A DNA stretch of 64,000 nucleotides from SAR92 clade bacterium H455 (GTDB lineage Bacteria; Pseudomonadota; Gammaproteobacteria; Pseudomonadales; Porticoccaceae): contig CP103416.1 in assembly GCA_024802545.1 (NCBI GenBank), forward strand, positions 1,116,001 through 1,180,000, written 5' to 3'. The number at the start of each line of letters is the position of its first letter. Position 1 is the stretch's first letter. Positions 36,843 to 45,220 of this stretch are shown piece after piece. A model generated the notes under the pieces. The model was not told the origin of the DNA. It saw only the letters and a list, made by a program, of their open reading frames with translations, and searched no databases. The translations under genes and the position numbers were made by a program.

Positions 36843-37889
36843 ATGAGCCTGCTGGTGTCGCCCTTAAAATTGCGCGAGCTGGGTATTCTCGGCATGAACA
36901 ACCGCAATATTGGTTTTATCGGTCGCTATAATCAGCGTAAAAACTACTGCCTTGCAGATAATAAATTGAAAACCAAAAGTGCCGCTATCGCCCGTGGTAT
37001 CGCAGTCCCTGAGCTGATCGGCACGGTGGATTATCAGTTTCAGGTCAGCACTCTCAACAAGCTGCTCGAGGAGCGCGATGCTTTCGTGATCAAGCCCAGT
37101 CAGGGCAGCGGTGGCAAAGGTATCCTGGTGATTGTCGGGCGTCGGGGTGACAAGTTTATTAAGTCCAGTGGTGCCCTGATCGATGATCGCGAAGTGCGTC
37201 GCCACAGCTCTAATATTCTCGCTGGCTTACACAGTCTCGGCGGTCGCAACGATAGCGCCATGATTGAAGCGCTGATCGATTTTGATCCGATTCTCAAGGA
37301 CTATAGCTATGAAGGTGTCCCGGATATCCGGGTGATTGTCTTTCGCGGTGTGCCGGTGATGGCAATGATGCGCTGCGCCACCCGCAGCTCCGATGGCAAG
37401 GCCAATTTGCATCAGGGCGCCGTAGGGGTCGGTATTGATATAGCCACTGGGAAAAGTGTCTGCGCGGTCCAGAACAATCGTATTGTCAGTCAGCACCCGG
37501 ATACTCATATCAACTTTGATACCTTAACCATTCCCCATTGGCAGCAGTTACTGGAATTAGCATCTGGTTGCGCCGGCATGGCGGGGCTCGATTATCTGGG
37601 TGTGGATATAGTTCTCGATCGTTTGCGCGGGCCCATGTTGCTAGAGCTTAATGCGCGACCGGGATTGGCTATTCAGGTGGCTAATCAGGCGGGTCTGAAG
37701 CATCGGTTATTAAAGGCGGGGGAGATTGCTGATGGCTTTTTTTCCGCTGAAGGCTCTCCCTCCGCTGAAGGCCCTCCATTCGCTGAAGGCTCTCCATCCG
37801 CTGAAGGCTCTCCATCCGCTGACGGCTCTGACAATGCCAGTCAAAAGATCGCTCTGGCACGGCAGTATTTCACTGCTCAGACTACTTAG
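36843..37889 (+). CDS. Alpha-L-glutamate ligase-like ATP-grasp protein
   Basis: A 348-residue ATP-grasp enzyme. FVIKPSQGSGGKGILVI is the ATP-binding loop, GVPDIRVIVFRG lies in the central domain, and DYLGVDIVL plus LLELNARPGLAIQVAN supply the metal-binding acidic residues. The family is related to RimK, which adds glutamates to a protein, so it should form an amide or peptide bond with an acyl-phosphate intermediate. The start is 1 base after the membrane gene, so the three genes form one unit. The C-terminal tail holds a six-residue repeat (SAEGSP-like) absent from the catalytic core. Confidence 0.85.
   Translation: MSLLVSPLKLRELGILGMNNRNIGFIGRYNQRKNYCLADNKLKTKSAAIARGIAVPELIGTVDYQFQVSTLNKLLEERDAFVIKPSQGSGGKGILVIVGRRGDKFIKSSGALIDDREVRRHSSNILAGLHSLGGRNDSAMIEALIDFDPILKDYSYEGVPDIRVIVFRGVPVMAMMRCATRSSDGKANLHQGAVGVGIDIATGKSVCAVQNNRIVSQHPDTHINFDTLTIPHWQQLLELASGCAGMAGLDYLGVDIVLDRLRGPMLLELNARPGLAIQVANQAGLKHRLLKAGEIADGFFSAEGSPSAEGPPFAEGSPSAEGSPSADGSDNASQKIALARQYFTAQTT
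37746..37832 (+). repeat. 18-bp tandem repeat in the ATP-grasp C-terminus
   Basis: Four 18-base units start at 37746, 37764, 37782 and 37800, with a partial fifth at 37818. Each encodes A-E-G-S/P-P-S/F. The third and fourth units are identical, which suggests recent slippage. The repeat forms a flexible, Pro/Ser/Glu-rich tail after the enzyme domain. Confidence 0.85.
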
Positions 37890-37916
37890 GTACTCATAAG
37901 ATAAGGTTAACCAGTT

Positions 37917-38393
37917 CTAGGCTGCGAGGGCTAGTGCAAGTGAATTAATCAATTGCCGGGCAAAAAACGGGTGTTCAATATAGTCAACTGCTCCAAGGGT
38001 CATTGCTTCAACGGCTTCTTTCGTTGACCCCGGGCGCACAGTAATAAAAATAGTGGGTGGCACGCCCTGATTGGCAGAGAGTAATTTTTTGAACAATGAA
38101 ACGCCGAGCATATCGTCGAGCTCGGTTTCAATAATCAGGCAGTGAGAACGTTGTAACTGATGACTTTTCGCCAAGCTCTGACCGTTTTTATAGAAACTGA
38201 TTTGAATATTTAATGCCGATAATAGGCCGGCGATTTTCTGATGCACTGTGCTATCACGTGCGACTAAGGCCACGACTATATCGGAACGCCTTATCTCGGG
38301 TCGGATGCTTGCTGAGTAATAGTTTTCAGTCTGGCTATTGCAAGTGATTTGACTACCTGTTTTGGGGGTAAGATCATAAAGATGGTTAACCAC
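37917..38393 (-). CDS. Degenerate receiver-domain protein (FixJ-like pseudo-receiver)
   Basis: A 158-residue protein with one receiver-like domain (about 38-158) and no output domain. By eye it aligns with the nearby FixJ along its length, but the key residues differ. The acidic pair VDDD becomes VARD, the phosphorylated Asp in LILDVRMPDM becomes Glu in LIIETELDDM, and the conserved Lys before Pro (QKPF) becomes His (EHPF). It should not be phosphorylated in the usual way; the Glu may mimic the phosphorylated state. The start is GTG without a clear ribosome site, so the N-terminus is uncertain. It lies beside fnr and fixLJ. Confidence 0.7.
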   Translation of the reverse strand: MVNHLYDLTPKTGSQITCNSQTENYYSASIRPEIRRSDIVVALVARDSTVHQKIAGLLSALNIQISFYKNGQSLAKSHQLQRSHCLIIETELDDMLGVSLFKKLLSANQGVPPTIFITVRPGSTKEAVEAMTLGAVDYIEHPFFARQLINSLALALAA

Positions 38394-38728
38394 GTTTTTT
38401 TACGGCTCTTAACTCAGTGTTTAGAAAGCCAAATGCTGTCATGAGATCGGTGCAAGTAATATAAGGACTTGTACTTATATTTGTGATCCTAGGCAACAAA
38501 CCCATTCAACATAACCTCGAAATCCTTATGTTTGTAGGGTACGTAGTTACCGCAATAAATTACGCAAACCCCCTTATTGTCTTGTTGAGCCCCTTTGTTA
38601 TGCTCTGTCTACCAGATGTGGATAACTTGATTGTCTGATTTCTCGGTACTGGTCACGGTATCCGGCATCTCTGAGTTTAAGTAGCCGCTGTGACTATTTA
38701 TTCACTAGGTTAGTCTCCAGGAGTGTAT
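38394..38728. other. Non-coding gap between the pseudo-receiver and PilZ-like genes
   Basis: About 335 bases separate two divergent genes. I find no convincing open frame, no FNR-type box and no terminator. It must hold at least the promoter of the PilZ-like gene and probably that of the leftward gene, but I cannot assign hexamers with confidence. Confidence 0.5.
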
Positions 38729-39049
38729 ATGGAACATCGTATGGCAAGTCGCAGATCCTTAATGCCGAGCACGGAACAGTGTTTGGTCGAGATTTACTTA
38801 GCAGACAAACAGATTGCTATGTGCCCGGTAAACAATATAGGTGTCGCAGGTTTAGGTATCGACAGCTGTCCCGAGACACTGCACTCGGGAATGTTCCTAA
38901 AGATTATTGTTGCAGCCCCCGACAGTGCACGACTGCTATATCCAGATATGAATGCTCTTGTTATCTGGACCGATGATCAGCAGGCAGGTCTTATGTGGGC
39001 GGGTAGGGGCGATTCAACTGAGGCCGGACAATCAGTCTGGCCGGCCTAA
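38729..39049 (+). CDS. Small PilZ-like protein
   Basis: A 106-residue protein that looks like a lone PilZ domain. The N-terminal RMASR fits the RxxxR motif that binds cyclic-di-GMP, and the second motif (D/N-x-S-x-x-G) appears as NIGVAGLG with Gly in place of Ser. The domain then continues LHSGMFLKIIVAAP. I choose ATG 38729, with CAGGAG 6 bases upstream. With a changed second motif, binding of cyclic-di-GMP is uncertain. It stands just before the Fnr-type regulator on the same strand. Confidence 0.6.
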   Translation: MEHRMASRRSLMPSTEQCLVEIYLADKQIAMCPVNNIGVAGLGIDSCPETLHSGMFLKIIVAAPDSARLLYPDMNALVIWTDDQQAGLMWAGRGDSTEAGQSVWPA

Positions 39050-39225
39050 TTTTTAATTATCAAAAAATTCGAGCTTTGAGCTTCGAGTTTCTAGCGTTGA
39101 GGTTAGGGGATATAAATTTAAATGGAGTGAGAGAGCGTAATTCTATACTGGTAAAGGGTATCAATCAGAAGCTGTTGAGAATATTTAACGGATTAATTAT
39201 TAGCGACTTACAAGGAGAGTTAGAA

Positions 39226-40011
39226 ATGGAATCAGCAACCGCAGTGGCCAAATTGAATGGTGCGAAACAGATTACCTGCAATTATTGCCTGGCGAGAAAG
39301 AGCTGCCTTATCAGCACATTAAATACCAATGAAAATAGTGAGCTATCCAGTCTTATCAATCACGAAAAACCGATGATGAAGGGGCAGCGTTTATTTCTAC
39401 AAGGGGATAATTTTCAATCTCTCTATCTGATTCGATCAGGTTGTTTTAAATCCTGCATTGTTGACGAGTCCGGTGAAAGACAGGTGACGGGCTTTCATTT
39501 TTCCACCGATATTCTCGGTATAGACGGCATTGACTCACGAAAATATACCTGCGAAGTCGAGGCGCTGGAAACCTCAAGTGTCTGCAGTCTAGATTTTGAT
39601 TGCTTTAAAGACTCATCCCTAAAGACCAATCAGAAAGTTTACAACCGGCTGCTCTGTGCGGTGAGTTGTATGATGTTTCGCGAGAGCCATCTGATGATGG
39701 TGCTGGGTAAAATGAAAGCCGAACAGCGCCTGGCGCACTTCTTATTGGATATCTCGCAGCGCATGCATGATCGGGGCGAATCCGCCCACGAGTTTCGTTT
39801 GAGTATGGCACGCTACGATATCGCTAACTATCTGGGCCTGGCTGTTGAAACAGTCAGTCGTCTATTTAAGCGCCTCGAAGAACAGGGGTTGATTGTTGCG
39901 AACCGCCATCGCGTGCGGCTTATGGATATGGATGGTCTGCACTATGTTATAGCTGGTGGCTATTTGGATCGTCGCGTCGAGAAACCATTGCCTTTAACTG
40001 CAGCGGGTTAA
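39226..40011 (+). CDS. fnr: Fnr/Anr-type oxygen-sensing transcription regulator
   Basis: A 261-residue CRP/FNR family protein. ITCNYCLARKSC has the Cys-x2-Cys-x5-Cys spacing of FNR, and a fourth Cys lies in ALETSSVC at the position of FNR Cys122, so it should carry an oxygen-labile [4Fe-4S] cluster. The cyclic-nucleotide-like barrel is followed by a dimer helix and the HTH. The recognition helix VETVSRLFKRL keeps the Glu-x-x-Ser-Arg set that reads TTGAT half-sites. I choose ATG 39226, with AAGGAGAG before it. Four matching boxes lie before nearby glycogen and hsp20 genes. Confidence 0.93.
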   Translation: MESATAVAKLNGAKQITCNYCLARKSCLISTLNTNENSELSSLINHEKPMMKGQRLFLQGDNFQSLYLIRSGCFKSCIVDESGERQVTGFHFSTDILGIDGIDSRKYTCEVEALETSSVCSLDFDCFKDSSLKTNQKVYNRLLCAVSCMMFRESHLMMVLGKMKAEQRLAHFLLDISQRMHDRGESAHEFRLSMARYDIANYLGLAVETVSRLFKRLEEQGLIVANRHRVRLMDMDGLHYVIAGGYLDRRVEKPLPLTAAG

Positions 40012-40068
40012 TGGAGACCAGAGACTGTGTGGGGTGATTTGCTAGAGGTCCTAGCATCTGGCCCTGGT

Positions 40069-40692
40069 CTATCCGACAGCCTCCTGATGCTCCACTTCGA
40101 CCACCATCTGAACCAATTGTGCGAGGGTTTTGGCCTGCATTTTTTCCATGGTCCGGGCTCGATGAATTTCCACTGTACGCGGGCTGATACTAAGTTTTGA
40201 TGCCACAACTTTGGTGATATTGCCGGCCGCAATAAGGCGCATGATTTCATATTCGCGCTTAGTCAGGCTATCGATACGCGCCTGTATCGATCGCCGCCGG
40301 TTGAGCTCATCTAGCGCCTCACTATTGGTCTTGAGGGCGCGATTAACACAGTCAATAAATTCCTGATCGCGAAAGGGTTTTTGTAAAAATTCCAAGGCGC
40401 CGTTTTTCATCGCCTGCACTGCCATTGGCACATCACCGTGACCCGTGACAAATACCACCGGCAAGTTAGCGTTGTTGCGTTTAATCTCCTGATGTAAATC
40501 CAGCCCACTCATATCTGGCATCCGCACATCCAGTATCAGGCAGCCCACAAGAAGATCTATAGGGGTTTTTAGAAACTCTTCTGCGGAATGATATTGCTCT
40601 GTGCGCAAGCCGGTCGACTCTAGGAGCATAGACATTGAATCGGCAACATCAGAATCATCGTCAACTATATAAACCGTTTGCTTAGTGTTCAT
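40069..40692 (-). CDS. fixJ: FixJ-like response regulator
   Basis: A 207-residue two-domain regulator. The receiver (about 1-120) has VDDDSD, the phosphorylated Asp in LILDVRMPDMSG, VTGHGD and the Lys in LQKPF. The C-terminal LuxR-type HTH covers about 140-200 (LTKREYEIMRLIAAG and SISPRTVEIHRA). It overlaps the kinase gene by 11 bases and is its cognate partner. FixJ proteins activate fixK/fnr-type genes in rhizobia, and here an fnr gene converges on it 57 bases away, so control of fnr is a reasonable guess. Confidence 0.92.
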   Translation of the reverse strand: MNTKQTVYIVDDDSDVADSMSMLLESTGLRTEQYHSAEEFLKTPIDLLVGCLILDVRMPDMSGLDLHQEIKRNNANLPVVFVTGHGDVPMAVQAMKNGALEFLQKPFRDQEFIDCVNRALKTNSEALDELNRRRSIQARIDSLTKREYEIMRLIAAGNITKVVASKLSISPRTVEIHRARTMEKMQAKTLAQLVQMVVEVEHQEAVG

Positions 40693-42220
40693 CGGACTGT
40701 CCTTTGAGGGTCGGGATTATAGGCAGGGTAAAAATGATCTCTGCGCCTTCCTTATACTGGTGATTAACTTTCATTTCGCCACCGTGGTGGCTAATGATTG
40801 AGTGGCTGATTGCCAGCCCCATGCCCATACCGTAACTCTTGGTCGAAAAAAAGGCGCGAAACAGCTTGTCGCTGTGATCGCTATTGATACCAACTCCACG
40901 ATCACGCACCCTTATGGTGATAAAGCCGCTTGGATTATTTTGGCTAATAATGGTGATGCATTTGTCTTCTGCTGAAGTATTGATCATGGCGTCACAGGCA
41001 TTGCGGATTAAATTTAAGATGACCTGCTGAATTTGGCCGAGAACAACTTCTATCATTGGCAGCTGCTCGCAGCAATCACATTGAAAGCGGATTGCTCGGC
41101 ACTCCACATCCACCTGAGCCAGTTCGATAGTGTTTTGGATAAGGTTGTTGATATCAGTGAGTTGGTGATGGGGATTCTGTTTGCCCACCAAAGTGCGAAT
41201 ATTGCGGATAATTTCGCCGGCTCGCTGGGCCTGCTTGTCAATTCTGGAGAGTGTCGGCAGCAGCGCCTGATTATCTAATGGGCCTTTTTTAAGCAGATTG
41301 CGACAGGCTTGGGCATACATTGAAATAGCGGTTAGGGGCTGGTTGAGTTCATGGGCTATGCTGGTCGACATCTCACTGGCAATGTGCAGCCGATCTAGAT
41401 GAGCAAGATGATCCCGGGCCTGCTGCACCTCCTCTTGGCTCTTACGCAAATGCTCTTCATTGATTTTACGTTCTCTGATGTCGCGCATAATGCCGGTAAA
41501 ACTGCGCACCCCGGCGATGACTATTTCTGCGACGGTCAATTCGATAGTCAAAGAGCTGCCATTCCTGTGTCGTGCCTGTAGTTCTTGATTAAAACCACCA
41601 GCGTTGTTGCCCGCTTCTAGATATTCGCTAATATCGTTTTCGCTGCCACCAAACTCTGCATCAGGCAGTAATAGCCAAATATTATTGCCGACTAATTCGC
41701 TCTCGTGATAGCCAAAAATTTTTTCCGTGGTTTTGTTAACGTGGGTAATGATGCCACTGCTATTGATGCTGATGATAGCTTCAATGGCATTGTCCAGAAC
41801 CGCTTGGTTGCGTGCCGCAGACTGGAGCAGTGAGTTTTTTTCTTGCAGGGCATTGTCACGAATTTTAATGCCGGTGGTGATTGAGCCAATATAATTGCCG
41901 CTCGGATCCCGGCGCGCTTCGCTATGCCATGAAAAGATAAAGCGCTCACCAGTTTTTGAAACTATAGGGTAGACATACTGTTCCGAGTTGTTGTGGTCGT
42001 GGTGAATCAGGCTGTCGAAAATGGTTTTGGTTTTTTGCTGCCAAGATCTCGGTAGGCACTGTGAAATCCAATTGACGCCTAAAAGATCGCTTAATGAATA
42101 GCCCAAAAGTGTGCATGTATCGTCGCTCAGGTGTTCGATATTGCCGGCGGCATCAAGCAGCAGCGCAACGGGCCTTGGCAGCTCAAGATAGTCCATGATG
42201 ATGTCTGTGGTGTCATGCAT
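40682..42220 (-). CDS. FixL-like PAS sensor histidine kinase
   Basis: A 512-residue soluble kinase with two PAS domains (about 10-120 and 140-255), a coiled linker, a HisKA domain with the phosphorylated His in TSIAHELNQPLTAI, and a HATPase domain (NLIRNACDA, RDRGVGI, GMGMGLAIS). It lacks membrane segments. The second PAS resembles the FixL haem domain but, by eye, the haem-ligand His is replaced (segment GGSENDISEY), so oxygen sensing through haem is doubtful. I choose ATG 42220; the longer frame would start with TTG at 42289. It is paired with FixJ. Confidence 0.85.
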   Translation of the reverse strand: MHDTTDIIMDYLELPRPVALLLDAAGNIEHLSDDTCTLLGYSLSDLLGVNWISQCLPRSWQQKTKTIFDSLIHHDHNNSEQYVYPIVSKTGERFIFSWHSEARRDPSGNYIGSITTGIKIRDNALQEKNSLLQSAARNQAVLDNAIEAIISINSSGIITHVNKTTEKIFGYHESELVGNNIWLLLPDAEFGGSENDISEYLEAGNNAGGFNQELQARHRNGSSLTIELTVAEIVIAGVRSFTGIMRDIRERKINEEHLRKSQEEVQQARDHLAHLDRLHIASEMSTSIAHELNQPLTAISMYAQACRNLLKKGPLDNQALLPTLSRIDKQAQRAGEIIRNIRTLVGKQNPHHQLTDINNLIQNTIELAQVDVECRAIRFQCDCCEQLPMIEVVLGQIQQVILNLIRNACDAMINTSAEDKCITIISQNNPSGFITIRVRDRGVGINSDHSDKLFRAFFSTKSYGMGMGLAISHSIISHHGGEMKVNHQYKEGAEIIFTLPIIPTLKGQSDEH

Positions 42221-42474
42221 AACAACAATACCTGTGCGAGTAATATTCCCCAGCTGTGCCTGAGAAGGCAAAAAATTGGCACAGATCAACAGGCTGCTGT
42301 GTGGCTATTTTTCAAAGATTAGCTAGATGGGAACTGAGCCTAACTGGATAAACATATAGACGACCTCTGATTTGATTTCCAGTGTTTGAAAAGCCTTTCT
42401 GACTCTTTCTTGACGATCGTTCAATAGCTCATAAAAAGGTGGTTTTAATTGCTGAAAGGCTATAAAAAATCTGC

Positions 42475-42515
42475 TTGATACGGGTCAACTTTGTTTTCTC
42501 GCAGACTTTTACAGT
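42475..42515 (+). promoter_or_regulatory. FNR box and -10 element of the glucan phosphorylase promoter
   Basis: TTGATACGGGTCAA (42475-42488) differs at one base from TTGAT-N4-ATCAA. TACAGT (42510-42515) follows, which places a start near 42522, so the box centre is about 40-41 bases upstream, as in class II FNR-activated promoters. The divergent gap (42221-42547) holds no gene. Confidence 0.75.
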
Positions 42516-42547
42516 CACTGCTGAAGACACAAACCACTGGCCTGACT

Positions 42548-45127
42548 ATGAATATCACAGAATTTACTATAGAGGTAAAACCCCAGCTTCCCGAGTCTAT
42601 TGCCGGACTCGCAGAGCTGGCTGAAAATCTTCTCTATAGCTGGCAGGGTTCGATCCGTGAGTTATTTGTTGTTCTCGATCGCGAACTCTGGATCAGCTGT
42701 CACCATAACCCCACGCTATTTTTGCGCCGTATCGATGAGAGTCGTTTGGCGGCAGCTGCTGAAGATCCGGAGTACCTAGAACAGTATAAGCAGGTCATGA
42801 CTTGGTTTTACAACTACTGTAATTCAGGGGCTAAGGCACTGGCTGAGTCTAAAAGTCCGCTGCCTCAGGGAACGATGGTGGCCTATTTTTGTGCTGAATT
42901 TGGCTTTCATGAAAGCTTTCCAATTTACTCTGGTGGATTGGGTATTCTCGCTGGTGATCACTGCAAGGCGGCAAGTGATATGGGTATTAACTTTATTGCG
43001 GTGGGCTTGCTCTATCACGAGGGGTATTTCACCCAAACCATTGATGCCGAGGGTAATCAGATTGCTCAATACGGATATCAATCATTTTGTGACTCTCCAG
43101 TGAAACCAGTGTTCGATAGTGCCGGTGAGCCGGTGCATATCAGTGTGCCTATCGCAGATGACCAGGTTTCACTGAGGCTCTGTACGGTCAGTATAGGGCG
43201 TATTCAACTTATTTTGCTCGACTCGGATGTGTCTGAGAACCGGCCCGATAATCGCCTGATCACTCGCCAGCTATATGGTGGTGACAACAAAACTCGATTG
43301 CAGCAAGAGATGGTTCTGGGTATAGGTGGAGTGCGCGCACTAGCCGCTCTTGGCATTGTGCCGACGGTATGGCATATCAATGAAGGTCATGCTGCTTTTT
43401 CCTCGGTTGAAAGAACTCGCCAACTGTTGCAGCGCAATGCCGAGGCTGGAAGCAAATCCAGTGATAGCTGTCTGGACTTTGATGGCGCTCTTGAGCAGGT
43501 CGCATCATCAACCCTATTTACCACTCACACGCCGATTGAAGCTGGCCATGACCGTTTCGATAGACCTGTTATAGAGCATTATTGCAGTGCCTATCTGCGT
43601 GATCTGCCAATCGATCTTGAGCGCTCATTCGCCCTCGGGCAGTCGGGAGAAAATCGACAGCAGTTTAATATGACGGCTCTGGCATTGCGTGGCTCGCGAT
43701 TTCACAATGCCGTAAGCCGTATTCACGGCGCTGTGGCATCAGCCATGGAGCAGTCTATGTGGCGACAGATTCCGGCAGCAGAAAATCCTATCAGTTACAT
43801 CACCAATGGTGTCCATGTGCGTAGCTTTATGCATAAAAAGTGGGCTGCGCTATTTGACATCAAACTGCCGAACTGGCGACAACAGCAGGATAATAGCGAC
43901 TATTGGACGGCGCTTAACAATATTGATAACCGCACCTGGTGGAACACCCACTGCGAGATAAAACACAGCTTGCTTGTGGAGATTGCCACCCGCCTCCAGC
44001 GTCAGCATCAGCGCAACGGTTTGAGTCAGGCAATGATCGAGCGCTGTACCCGTTATATCAGTCACAGTAATGGTGATTTGCTATTGATCGGCTTTGCCCG
44101 TCGCTTTGCCAGTTATAAGCGCGCCGGGCTACTATTTTTGGAGCTAGAGCGACTCTCGGCGCTGGTCAGTGATACCAAACGGCCGGTGATTTTTGTCTTT
44201 GCCGGTAAGGCCCATCCAGATGATGAGCCGGGCAGGGCTTTGATCAAGCAGCTCTATGAACGCTCTCTGGAACCACAGTTTATCGGCCGTATTATTTTGC
44301 TTGAGGGCTATGATATTGCTCTGGGGCGGGCTCTGGTATCCGGTTGCGATATCTGGCTCAACACTCCGGAGTATCCTCTCGAAGCCTGCGGTACTTCAGG
44401 AATAAAAGCAGCGATAAATGGTGTGGTCAATCTGAGCATTCTCGATGGTTGGTGGGATGAGGGTTTCACCGGTGATAATGGCTGGGGCGTCGCCCCTCAT
44501 GCCCCTGATTACGATCCAGATTACCGCGATCGCCAAGAGGCGATCGATATACTGGATATTCTACAAAATCAGGCTATTCCGGCCTGGCGGCAGCGGGATA
44601 ATAATGGCTATCCCTCCCGCTGGCTGGCGCTATCTCGTGCTTCCATGAGTTCTACTATTACTCGCTTTAGTGCCCAGAGAATGATCTGGGACTATATAAA
44701 GACCCCCTATTTGGCCGCGGCAAATCAGGGTGCAAGGCTGGCAAGTCCGGGCACTGCCCAGAACTTGGCCAACTGGAAAAAGCGCGTTACGGAAATGTGG
44801 CCGGGGGTGCGGGCTCACTGTGTGGCGCAGCCAGTACCGGAGATCCATTTGCGCGATACTCTGTCACTGGCTGTGGCTGTGAACCTCAACGGGCTCAATC
44901 CGGAAGATATTTTGGTTGAGTGCCTAGTGGGCGATTTTGCTCAGGAACAATTTGTCGCCGATAGTTGCGTACGACTGGTGCACCAGACCGGCGAGCATTT
45001 TCAGGCGCGTTTTGAGATGGATTGGACGCCGGGCGACTGTGGTCTGAAACAGTATCGTCTGCGGGTCTATCCATATCATCAATTGCTTAGCCATCCATTT
45101 GAGCTGGGGCTTATGCTCTGGTTGTAG
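42548..45127 (+). CDS. glgP: Alpha-glucan phosphorylase
   Basis: An 859-residue enzyme that releases glucose-1-phosphate from glycogen. It starts with a DUF3417 domain (PQLPESIAGLAELAENLLYSW). FCAEFGFHESFPIYSGGLGILAGDH and the PLP-site ACGTSGIKAAINGVVNLSILDGWW are signatures of the AgpA-type branch, which lacks the allosteric sites of the E. coli enzyme. I choose ATG 42548 because it gives the family N-terminus; the frame is open back to 42491. It stands alone on the plus strand with an FNR-type promoter and converges on GAPDH. Confidence 0.93.
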   Translation: MNITEFTIEVKPQLPESIAGLAELAENLLYSWQGSIRELFVVLDRELWISCHHNPTLFLRRIDESRLAAAAEDPEYLEQYKQVMTWFYNYCNSGAKALAESKSPLPQGTMVAYFCAEFGFHESFPIYSGGLGILAGDHCKAASDMGINFIAVGLLYHEGYFTQTIDAEGNQIAQYGYQSFCDSPVKPVFDSAGEPVHISVPIADDQVSLRLCTVSIGRIQLILLDSDVSENRPDNRLITRQLYGGDNKTRLQQEMVLGIGGVRALAALGIVPTVWHINEGHAAFSSVERTRQLLQRNAEAGSKSSDSCLDFDGALEQVASSTLFTTHTPIEAGHDRFDRPVIEHYCSAYLRDLPIDLERSFALGQSGENRQQFNMTALALRGSRFHNAVSRIHGAVASAMEQSMWRQIPAAENPISYITNGVHVRSFMHKKWAALFDIKLPNWRQQQDNSDYWTALNNIDNRTWWNTHCEIKHSLLVEIATRLQRQHQRNGLSQAMIERCTRYISHSNGDLLLIGFARRFASYKRAGLLFLELERLSALVSDTKRPVIFVFAGKAHPDDEPGRALIKQLYERSLEPQFIGRIILLEGYDIALGRALVSGCDIWLNTPEYPLEACGTSGIKAAINGVVNLSILDGWWDEGFTGDNGWGVAPHAPDYDPDYRDRQEAIDILDILQNQAIPAWRQRDNNGYPSRWLALSRASMSSTITRFSAQRMIWDYIKTPYLAAANQGARLASPGTAQNLANWKKRVTEMWPGVRAHCVAQPVPEIHLRDTLSLAVAVNLNGLNPEDILVECLVGDFAQEQFVADSCVRLVHQTGEHFQARFEMDWTPGDCGLKQYRLRVYPYHQLLSHPFELGLMLWL

Positions 45128-45220
45128 CCTATGGCTAATTACAGTTGGTCAAGACTAGTGTTGTTGATTAAGACAAGCGCTAAATCTGATCTAAACCACC
45201 ACCTGCTCAGCAGCTCACTG

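Noticed and set aside
38615-38640. TTGATTGTCTGATT upstream of the PilZ-like gene
   Set aside because: The second half does not match ATCAA, so it is not an FNR box by the standard used for the other four.
45128-45220. Terminator between glgP and GAPDH
   Set aside because: A small AGCAG/CTGCT hairpin exists, but the stem is only five pairs and the T run is distant.
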